NCBI GenBank assembly: GCA_009781525.1
Contig: WQXZ01000073.1
Coordinates: forward strand, 1-8,531
Source: Coriobacteriia bacterium
GTDB taxonomy: Bacteria; Actinomycetota; Coriobacteriia; Coriobacteriales; UBA8131
Length of the DNA: 8,531 nucleotides
Direction of reading: 5' to 3'
In this document: positions 1 through 5,648 of the stretch, piece after piece
How the letters are laid out: the number at the start of each line of letters is the position of its first letter
Position numbering within the stretch: the stretch's first letter is position 1
Made by a program: the position numbers and the translations under genes
The notes under the pieces: model-generated
Told to the model about the DNA's origin: nothing
Databases searched by the model: none
Seen by the model: the letters and a program-made list of their open reading frames with translations, nothing else

Positions 1-330
1 CCCTCCGATAATAAAAGTCAGTTGAGGGTGACCGGAAGACTCTTGCGTTGCCAACAGCTCAGCCAGATTCTCGCTTGATGTTGGTTTGCCCTGTATATCC
101 AAAAGAACCAAACGTCCTCGACTTTGGCGTTTTGCCAAAGTCTGGTTGATGCCAGCGGCTTCCTTGGCTAAGACCTGGGTGTCTGACATACCAGCAGAAA
201 CCCTGTCGTCAACCTCGACAACATGTAAGGCAAGATAAGCAGACAGCCGCTTGGTGTACTCACCCGCTGCCTGCCGCCAATACGATTCTTTTAACTGCCC
301 GACAGTAATGATGTCAACTGACAGGGGCAT
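1..330 (-). CDS. rlmH: 23S rRNA (pseudouridine(1915)-N3)-methyltransferase RlmH, 3' end cut by window edge
   Basis: RlmH is a small SPOUT-class methyltransferase that uses S-adenosylmethionine to methylate N3 of pseudouridine 1915 in helix 69 of 23S rRNA, acting on assembled 70S ribosomes. I translated 110 codons from the ATG at 330. The protein begins MPLSVDIITVGQLKESYW and continues with an EYTKRLSAYL segment, a LVLLDIQGKPTSSENLAELL segment and LTFIIGG at the window edge. These match the family's start, its middle LDxxGKxxSSExxA motif and the start of the SAM-binding FVIGG loop. The family is usually about 155-160 residues, so about 45-50 C-terminal residues, including the rest of the trefoil knot, lie outside the window. 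An AGGT element 9-10 nt upstream of the ATG supports this start. It is the last gene of the colinear series, 51 nt after the small Cys protein. Identity is confident; the gene is partial only because of the window edge. Confidence 0.95.
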   Translation of the reverse strand, partial: MPLSVDIITVGQLKESYWRQAAGEYTKRLSAYLALHVVEVDDRVSAGMSDTQVLAKEAAGINQTLAKRQSRGRLVLLDIQGKPTSSENLAELLATQESSGHPQLTFIIGG

Positions 331-381
331 GATCAGTTACCTGTTCGCTTTAATCCCTGCCAAACCGATCTATGTCTTGTC

Positions 382-702
382 TTAGTCAACAAACTCAATC
401 GCAGCATTGGTCGGTAACGCCAGTGAGCAAGCAGCCTCAACCGCTTTGGTGATTCCCGCAAGCGTCACACAGCCACCATGCTGCGGAAAAGTATCAGCAG
501 CATATTTATAGAACGCATTGGTTCCTGGAGTAGCGAACACCAGCTCAAAAGCATCGAATGTGTTGCCAAGATCATCGAACATTCCCGAGATAGCCGGACA
601 ACCTGACTCCACTGTCAGCACTACTTCCATGCCATCTTCAGTCAGAGCCTCAACCGTTGCAGTAAAACCACAGACCCCAGGATTTATTACTACCTTTGTC
701 AT
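382..702 (-). CDS. small conserved Cys-containing protein, DUF6951-like, function unknown
   Basis: The protein has 106 residues from the preferred start, with no signal peptide or membrane segment, so it is probably cytoplasmic. It opens with INPGVCGF and has Cys at 11, 35, 78 and 92. Key pieces are SGCPAISG (33-40), QHGGC (74-78) and a helical end around KAVEAACSLALP (86-97). From memory this pattern (NxGxCGF, an SxCP turn, an HxxC pair, then KAxExAxxLALP) resembles a small family of anaerobe proteins labelled DUF6951; I could not check it. The spaced Cys plus His75 could bind a metal or Fe-S cluster or be redox-active, which is inference. Three ATG codons in a row lie at 708, 705 and 702. 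A perfect AGGAGG ends immediately before the first, giving spacings of 0, 3 and 6 nt, so the third ATG (702) is the likely start; an annotation from 708 would add two Met. It sits 72 nt after the DUF2344 gene and 51 nt before rlmH, with its own strong ribosome site. Confidence 0.82.
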   Translation of the reverse strand: MTKVVINPGVCGFTATVEALTEDGMEVVLTVESGCPAISGMFDDLGNTFDAFELVFATPGTNAFYKYAADTFPQHGGCVTLAGITKAVEAACSLALPTNAAIEFVD

Positions 703-708
703 CATCAT

Positions 709-714
709 CCTCCT
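709..714 (-). promoter_or_regulatory. Shine-Dalgarno AGGAGG that selects the third of three tandem ATG codons
   Basis: The minus strand reads ATTAGGAGG followed at once by ATGATGATG. A consensus ribosome site cannot work at 0-nt spacing, is poor at 3 nt and fits well at 6 nt, so initiation is expected at 702. The strength of the site suggests the small Cys protein is translated efficiently and independently of the upstream gene. Confidence 0.8.
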
Positions 715-774
715 AATTCAAACCACTGATATTTCTCTGGCTGCATGAACCAGGTTTTATCCACATGTCTTATA

Positions 775-1440
775 TTACACCGTGTCGGGTGATTCGAGCG
801 CGGTGCGGGTCACTGATACTATGCGACTGCCCTCATCAAGTGCGCAGGCTAGCAGTTGCTCAGGTCTAAGTGAGCCGGTATCGGAGCTGACAATCGCACA
901 ACTGACCAGTAAGTATCCGTCGGCATCGACGGTCGGCAATACAACAGGCGACTCAGCTACAGTCTGCGACAGGTCGAACGACCGCGTCGACTTTTTGTGC
1001 GGCAGCTCAAGGTGACCTGTGGCAATGACTGCGTCCATTGCGGATTGTAGCTCCAGCGCACCGACTGCCGAGTCAACCAGCAGCAGGTAACGATTGATGG
1101 TGTGCGTTGCCTGCAGCCCCTTCGCGTCCGGATTGACATACTGCACCTTGCGTATGGCGATGATGTCATCGGCCGCCTGACTTAGTGCCGTCTGCGCATC
1201 GGATGGCGCGACATACTGGGTCAGCCACACGTCGAACAGCTCGTTTAGTCCAGCGGTCCCGACCGGTAAAGCCGGCCCGATGGCAAAACGCATATGCCGG
1301 TTGAACCCCTGCGTCACCACGTATGGCAGCCCACTCCGGCGCACCAATCGCTCCATCGCCCGCATCACCTCAAGATGAGAAAGCCATCGCAGCCGATCCT
1401 GCTTGGCATAGACGATCCTCAGCCGAAACTGCTCACTCAT
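775..1440 (-). CDS. DUF2344 / TIGR03936 radical SAM-linked protein
   Basis: This 221-residue soluble protein belongs to the family regularly found next to, or fused with, the TIGR03960 radical SAM proteins. Its biochemical role is not known to me. The diagnostic N-terminal block is clear: RLRIVYAKQDRLRWLSHLEV (6-25), MRAMERLVRRSGLPY (26-40), TQGFNRHMRFAIGPALPVG (43-61) and the acidic NELFDVWL (66-73). This matches the family pattern of a FLSHLDxMRxxERAxRRxxLP stretch followed by QGFNPHxxxxFAxPLPVG. The length is near the family's usual size. I start it at the ATG at 1440 because AAGGAA lies 6 nt upstream and MSEQFRLRI is the expected N-terminus; an in-frame GTG at 1479 would add 13 unconserved residues. 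The start overlaps the last 8 nt of the radical SAM gene, so the two are probably translationally coupled and made in matched amounts, perhaps as a complex. Confidence 0.9.
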   Translation of the reverse strand: MSEQFRLRIVYAKQDRLRWLSHLEVMRAMERLVRRSGLPYVVTQGFNRHMRFAIGPALPVGTAGLNELFDVWLTQYVAPSDAQTALSQAADDIIAIRKVQYVNPDAKGLQATHTINRYLLLVDSAVGALELQSAMDAVIATGHLELPHKKSTRSFDLSQTVAESPVVLPTVDADGYLLVSCAIVSSDTGSLRPEQLLACALDEGSRIVSVTRTALESPDTV

Positions 1441-3241
1441 GACGGCTTCCTTCCGTTTCGATGCGAACGTCGCCAGCACAGACCCCGCAATTTAGGCATT
1501 GGTCGAAACTGCAGTCTGCAGTGGTCAGGCCAAGCTCGGCTTTCTGCCACTCTTTCAGCAGAAACTCGACGCTAACCCCGCTTTGGATATGCTGCCAGGG
1601 CAAGGCCTGATCATGTGGATAAGATCTCTCTGACAGTTGGGCGAGGTCGAGCTCTGTAGTCGCTGCCGCTCTTTGCCACTGCTGGTAATCAAAGCATTCA
1701 GACCAGGAAGCAAAAACCGCCCCCTCGCGCCAGGCGGCTTCGATCAGGTCGGCTGCTTCGCGTCCAGCGCGAGAAAGTGCGGCTTCGATCTGTGAGACCT
1801 CTGGGTCGTGCCAGCTGAGGTCGATGCCTTTTGCCATACCGGCTTGGCGCAATAGCTCTATGCGACGCTTGACTTCAGCCAGGGGCAGCTGACCTGACCA
1901 CTGGAAGGGAGTCGCTGGCTTGGGTACGAAAACTGCAACCGATAAAGACATCCTTACCTGAGAGCGCTGTTTGTCTGGCACGCAGTCCTTGGCCAGCGCA
2001 TAGGCTCGGTTAGCCAGGTCGGCGATTGCCAACACATCTTCATCTGTTTCAGTGGGCAATCCGATCATGAAATACAGTTTGCTCCTGCGCCAGCCTGCTT
2101 TGTAAGCCGCCTCGATCGCTCCGAACAGATGCTGCTCGGTGACATTTTTATTAATAACATCGCGAAGTCTCTGACTACCGGCTTCAGGAGCAAATGTCAG
2201 TCCCGTCTTTCTCTCACCGGCAACCAGATAAGCCATTTCGACTCCGAAGGCATCAAGTCGCTGCGATGGTATTGAGATTGAGACCCCTGTGTTGCGGTAG
2301 CGGTCGTTTAAGCGTCTGAGAATAGACTCGATTCGGGAATGGTCTGTTGTTGAAAGTGAGGTCAGTGATACCTCATCGAAGCCTGTTGCAGCGATTCCTG
2401 ATGTGGTTGCTTGGACTATTGCATCAGCTGAGCGCTCCCTGACCGGACGGTAAGTCATTCCAGCCTGGCAGAAACGGCAACCGCGCGTGCAGCCTCTGAG
2501 CACCTCTATAGTCAGGCGGTCGTGTGCTACTTCGTTATATGGCACAAGGCAGGTTGAGGGCAGAGTGCTGCTGAAGCCCATGAAGACGCGACGATTGACA
2601 GTAGCTTGCGTTTGGTGGGCAGGCACATACACCCCGTCAATTGCCGCCATAGCTTCAAGCAGCTCAGTGCGATCGGCGTTATTCATGTTGCGATGCAGCT
2701 CGATCAACTCTCCGATCAGATCTTCAGCCTCCCCTATCACGAACATATCGAAGAAAGGAGCAAATGGCTCTGGGTTAAAGCAAACCGGTCCACCTGCTAT
2801 CAATAAAGGATGGCTGCTGTCTCTGTCAGCACTGCGATGGGGCAGACCAGCCAGGTCGATTACTTCGATGATATTGGTTGCCGCCATCTCATGTGAGATT
2901 GTGATTCCGATCAGGTCGAAGTCAGCCAAAGGACTCATTGTCTCAAGTGAAAACAGTGGGATCTGCCTGTCGCGCATCAGCTCAGCCATATCGAGCCAAG
3001 GTAGATATGCGCGCTCGGCTGCAACGTCTTCGATCTGATTAACGATCTCGTAGAGCAAAGCAACAGCCTGGTTGGATTGTCCTATCTCATAGCTGTCAGG
3101 GTATACGAACACCGCGTGGTATTTAGCATTCTCTTTGACTACCCTGTTGAATTCGTGGTCGATATAGCGCGATGGTTTTGCCACCTGGCTGAGTAATGGC
3201 TCGATGTCTGGCCAGAGTGACCTGTTTGATTTTGCTGTCAT
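1433..3241 (-). CDS. TIGR03960-type radical SAM protein with Rossmann-like N-terminal domain
   Basis: This 602-residue protein is a radical S-adenosylmethionine enzyme of unknown substrate. Residues about 20-215 form an alpha/beta domain like the B12-binding fold, with YPDSYEIGQSNQAVALLY (47-64), LIGITISHEM (110-119), LLIAGGPVCFNPEPFAPFFD (146-165) and IGEAED (169-174). I do not see the DxHxxG motif that ligates cobalamin. The radical SAM domain follows, with the CxxxCxxC cluster motif at C251, C255 and C258 in LRGCTRGCRFCQAG, then SLTSLSTTD (292-300), SIPSQRLD (323-330), TFAPEAGSQRLR (349-360) and KLYFMIGLPTETDED (388-402). The C-terminus carries C577, C582, C585 and C588 in a second Cys cluster. 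Gene order and motifs match the family that is paired or fused with DUF2344. The ATG at 3241 overlaps the previous gene's stop by 1 nt (TGATG), with only a weak ribosome site, so translation is probably coupled. Family identity is sure; a role in RNA or protein modification is a guess. Confidence 0.93.
   Translation of the reverse strand: MTAKSNRSLWPDIEPLLSQVAKPSRYIDHEFNRVVKENAKYHAVFVYPDSYEIGQSNQAVALLYEIVNQIEDVAAERAYLPWLDMAELMRDRQIPLFSLETMSPLADFDLIGITISHEMAATNIIEVIDLAGLPHRSADRDSSHPLLIAGGPVCFNPEPFAPFFDMFVIGEAEDLIGELIELHRNMNNADRTELLEAMAAIDGVYVPAHQTQATVNRRVFMGFSSTLPSTCLVPYNEVAHDRLTIEVLRGCTRGCRFCQAGMTYRPVRERSADAIVQATTSGIAATGFDEVSLTSLSTTDHSRIESILRRLNDRYRNTGVSISIPSQRLDAFGVEMAYLVAGERKTGLTFAPEAGSQRLRDVINKNVTEQHLFGAIEAAYKAGWRRSKLYFMIGLPTETDEDVLAIADLANRAYALAKDCVPDKQRSQVRMSLSVAVFVPKPATPFQWSGQLPLAEVKRRIELLRQAGMAKGIDLSWHDPEVSQIEAALSRAGREAADLIEAAWREGAVFASWSECFDYQQWQRAAATTELDLAQLSERSYPHDQALPWQHIQSGVSVEFLLKEWQKAELGLTTADCSFDQCLNCGVCAGDVRIETEGSRHE
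1447..1452 (-). promoter_or_regulatory. ribosome binding site AAGGAA inside the radical SAM gene
   Basis: AAGGAA lies 6 nt before the ATG at 1440, within the final codons of the upstream gene. It decides the DUF2344 start in favour of 1440 over the in-frame GTG at 1479, and fits coupled re-initiation across the 8-nt gene overlap. Confidence 0.65.
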
Positions 3242-4350
3242 CAGATGATATCTGCTTCTATCAGTCTACGTTTTATCGGAGACTCTTCATTCGTTTCACT
3301 CACTGTTGGAGTCGTGCTTGCAGTCGCTGCTGCAGCAGCCTTCTGCGCTGCTGCTACGACCAATGCTGCTGCCTCTGAAGCCAGTAGTCCTTCGGCCGTC
3401 GTTGCACCTGCTGTCGCCGCGGTACCCTCGGTGGCACGACCATTCACCTCGCCGGCTGCACCACTGTCGTCAAGCTGGCCACCCTGGTCGAGTTGCCTTT
3501 GATATAAGGCGCTGAGGTATAGCTTTGCCAATCTGCCAAGGGCAAGGGTGCCAACATAACCAACTGTACCTTTTACCGCCCAAGATACTGCTGGCATTGC
3601 TTCTACCAACCGTCTGGCAAGATCACGCCAGATAAATGCAGAAGCCGTAAGCGCAACTAACTCAGCATATGGTTGACCTTTGAACTCGACTCCTTGAATA
3701 GCTGCTAGCCGGAAGAACATCCTCATCTGGTTTATCAGTAATACCGGCAGGTCTGCTCCAGGCATGAAAAATGCAGTCGCTATCACACCGTTTTGCATGG
3801 CGGTTGAGCTGACGATTTCTTTAAACTGCAATTCATTTATAAATGACAAAGCCCTCGCCCAGGCCAATCGGTTATCCGGCTGTGCATCAGAGAGCCATTT
3901 TGCCAGGTTCGCAAAAAGCACCCCGAATCCATCTCGGGTAAGAATCTCATCAGTTACAGCAATCAATCTGTCTGAGTCAATGCTGAGGTTGGCTGGCCAA
4001 GCGTTTACAAAATTCAAAGTGTTCTCTGTAACAATGACAACATCTGTCTGTCTGAGAGCAGCCAGATATAGCTCCGCACAGAAATCAGACCGGTTTGCCA
4101 GAATCACAATCAGATCCGCTTCACTTGAAAAGACCGGAAAATCGTTCTCGGCACTATCGGTAAATGCTGTAAGCGAGACAGTCAGGTTTGTGCTTTGTGG
4201 GCGAAAAGCCTGCTGGGCAGCAGCACGAAAAGCCGGAGTCAGAGACTGGTCGACAAAAAGCTCAAGGTGAAGCTGCACGCTAGTCTCCTGATTGATTCCG
4301 CTGATCAGAGCAATGGCTTTTTTCAGGTCAACTGGTAAAGACTTAGCCAT
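3241..4350 (-). CDS. DUF697-like membrane-associated protein lacking a GTPase P-loop
   Basis: This 369-residue protein has no known function. Residues about 165-285 resemble DUF697, the membrane-associated region seen in YcjF-like proteins and in some Era/Obg-like GTPases: MPGADLPVLLINQMRMFFRL (196-215), FIWRDLARRLVEAMP (239-253) and KGTVGYVGTLALGRLAKLY (260-278), with Gly-rich, weakly hydrophobic helices. The N-terminal part (about 1-160) has alternating hydrophobic strands such as ADLIVILANRSDF (78-90) and TDVVIVTENTLNF (102-114), suggesting a Rossmann-like or degenerate GTPase fold, but no GxxxxGK[ST] motif is visible. Residues about 286-351 are an Ala/Thr/Gly-rich low-complexity linker, ending in a charged tail. 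A strong GGAGGT 7 nt before the ATG at 4350 supports the start. It lies 77 nt after rodA and overlaps the radical SAM gene by 1 nt, so it bridges the cell-wall cluster and the radical SAM pair. Membership in DUF697 is likely; its role is unknown. Confidence 0.8.
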   Translation of the reverse strand: MAKSLPVDLKKAIALISGINQETSVQLHLELFVDQSLTPAFRAAAQQAFRPQSTNLTVSLTAFTDSAENDFPVFSSEADLIVILANRSDFCAELYLAALRQTDVVIVTENTLNFVNAWPANLSIDSDRLIAVTDEILTRDGFGVLFANLAKWLSDAQPDNRLAWARALSFINELQFKEIVSSTAMQNGVIATAFFMPGADLPVLLINQMRMFFRLAAIQGVEFKGQPYAELVALTASAFIWRDLARRLVEAMPAVSWAVKGTVGYVGTLALGRLAKLYLSALYQRQLDQGGQLDDSGAAGEVNGRATEGTAATAGATTAEGLLASEAAALVVAAAQKAAAAATASTTPTVSETNEESPIKRRLIEADII

Positions 4351-4357
4351 GTCTGTT

Positions 4358-4363
4358 ACCTCC
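4358..4363 (-). promoter_or_regulatory. strong Shine-Dalgarno GGAGGT for the DUF697-like gene
   Basis: The minus strand reads GGGAGGTAACAGAC before the ATG at 4350, giving GGAGGT with 7-nt spacing. It is much stronger than the GGTGA-type sites before mrdA and rodA, which suggests the second half of the gene series is translated from its own entry point here. Confidence 0.75.
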
Positions 4364-4427
4364 CGATTCTGGTTTACCCATTTTTTATCCCTATATCTGT
4401 TCTTTATCTGACAGGTAAAGTGTAAGT

Positions 4428-5648
4428 CTATGCTATCAGTTGGGTCATGGTGGGCTTTGCCTGAGCGTTCCAGGCTGTGCGCATGCTGACGGATGCAATG
4501 ATTCCGACTGCACAGAGGTTAACCACCATGCAGGATGAACCATAGCTCATGAAGGGCAATGGTATGCCTGTGATCGGCATCATTCCGCAGGTCATGCCGA
4601 TATTTTCGATGATCTGGAAAACCCACATACCGATACATCCTGCGACCAGCAGCGAGCCGAATGAATCAGCCCGGATAGCCACGCGAAGGCTTATCAATAC
4701 CAGTAGGGCGTACAAGCCGATCAGTGTCATTGAGCCGACAAAGCCGAACTCTTCAGCCAAAACGCAGAAGATGAAGTCCGATGGAGCCTCCGGTAGAAAA
4801 CCAAGCCCAGACTGCGACCCCTGCATATAGCCAACACCCGACCAACCGCCAGAACCGATAGCGATCTTTGACTGACGGAGGTTAAAGCCGATACCAGTCG
4901 GGTCAAGATCCTCGTTTAGAAATACCAGTAAACGGTTGATCTGGTAGTCCTTCAGCAGCACGTCGCGCCCGAAGCGCTGATCAAGTATCGGATCAAGGGT
5001 CAAAATGCCAACCACCAGTAGCGCCCCGATAACTATTGTGACAGTCAGCCACCAGCGATTGGCTCCGCCGACAAACAGAACCGTGAAACCTATGACTAGA
5101 AATACCAAGGCAGTACCCAGGTCAGGCTGCAGCATGACGCATCCCATCGGCAACACAATAAAGCCCAGGCATTTCATGTAGTCCTTGCCTGAAGTCAACC
5201 TGCCGCGATACTCAGAAAGAAGAGAAGCCATCATAAAGATCGCTGGAATCTTGGCAAACTCACTTGGCTGGATCTGCTGCCCGAAAATCTTTATCCATCG
5301 AGCTCCGCCCAAGACCTCTACTCCGATTCCGGGAATCATCGGTGAGAGCGAGAGCAACATAGCCAGAATCAAAGCGAAAATCGCCGAATTCTCAAGTTTG
5401 CGGTAGTCGATGATCCAGAGCAGCAGCATAATTGCTGCACCGAGGCCGACACCCATGATCTGGCGTGAGAAGGAGTATGCCGGCCTACCACGTGTCGCAC
5501 TGTAGACGACGACCAGACCCAACGCTATCAGCAGGGCGGCATTGATCAGCAGCAACCAGTTCACGCTGAAGATAAAGCGTCGGATAGTCGAAGGCTGATC
5601 TGCCTGAGAGCGTAGCATCGAATCTTTTCGCGCAGTGGTGTTAGCCAT
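4428..5648 (-). CDS. rodA: RodA-type SEDS peptidoglycan glycosyltransferase
   Basis: RodA polymerises lipid II into glycan strands in the cytoplasmic membrane during side-wall elongation, working with PBP2. The 406-residue protein is polytopic (about ten hydrophobic segments, from 31-50 to 375-390) with a basic cytoplasmic N-terminus. Family hallmarks are GGARWIKI (114-121) followed by QPSEFAKI (127-134), QPDLGTALVF (174-183), SKIAIGSGGWSGVG (260-273), then LPEAPSDFIFCVLAEEFGF (285-303) and PITGIPLPFMSYGSS (358-372). D291 in the SDFIF segment corresponds to the catalytic aspartate known in SEDS proteins. Length is normal for RodA/FtsW. Adjacent mrdA and the mreCD genes argue for RodA over FtsW or SpoVE. 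The ATG at 5648 overlaps the mrdA stop by 1 nt (TGATG) and has GGTGA 6 nt upstream; Met11 is a possible later start. Coupled translation would keep RodA and PBP2 at equal levels. Confidence 0.97.
   Translation of the reverse strand: MANTTARKDSMLRSQADQPSTIRRFIFSVNWLLLINAALLIALGLVVVYSATRGRPAYSFSRQIMGVGLGAAIMLLLWIIDYRKLENSAIFALILAMLLSLSPMIPGIGVEVLGGARWIKIFGQQIQPSEFAKIPAIFMMASLLSEYRGRLTSGKDYMKCLGFIVLPMGCVMLQPDLGTALVFLVIGFTVLFVGGANRWWLTVTIVIGALLVVGILTLDPILDQRFGRDVLLKDYQINRLLVFLNEDLDPTGIGFNLRQSKIAIGSGGWSGVGYMQGSQSGLGFLPEAPSDFIFCVLAEEFGFVGSMTLIGLYALLVLISLRVAIRADSFGSLLVAGCIGMWVFQIIENIGMTCGMMPITGIPLPFMSYGSSCMVVNLCAVGIIASVSMRTAWNAQAKPTMTQLIA

Noticed and set aside
737..753. Inverted repeat (6-bp stem with one G-U pair, 5-nt loop) after the DUF2344 gene
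   Set aside because: On the minus strand no U-run follows the stem. The T-run is on the plus-strand side, where no gene needs a terminator. The stem is short and could be chance.
1441..1479. Longer DUF2344 start at the in-frame GTG at 1479
   Set aside because: The 13 added residues are unlike the family's N-terminus and overlap the radical SAM Cys-rich end, while the ATG at 1440 has a good ribosome site.
2487..3038. 183-codon open frame on the plus strand
   Set aside because: It lies antisense inside the radical SAM gene, whose motifs are unmistakable. The plus-strand translation is Ser-rich, has no recognisable domain and no ribosome site that I can see.
3764..4270. 168-codon open frame on the plus strand
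   Set aside because: It is antisense to the DUF697-like gene, which has a strong ribosome site and coupled overlap with the next gene. The plus frame has neither.
4381..4427. Possible promoter upstream of the DUF697-like gene (TTTACC and TATAGG-like boxes about 18 nt apart on the minus strand)
   Set aside because: Both boxes are poor matches to consensus and AT-rich gaps give such hits by chance. A promoter here is possible but not supported by sequence alone.
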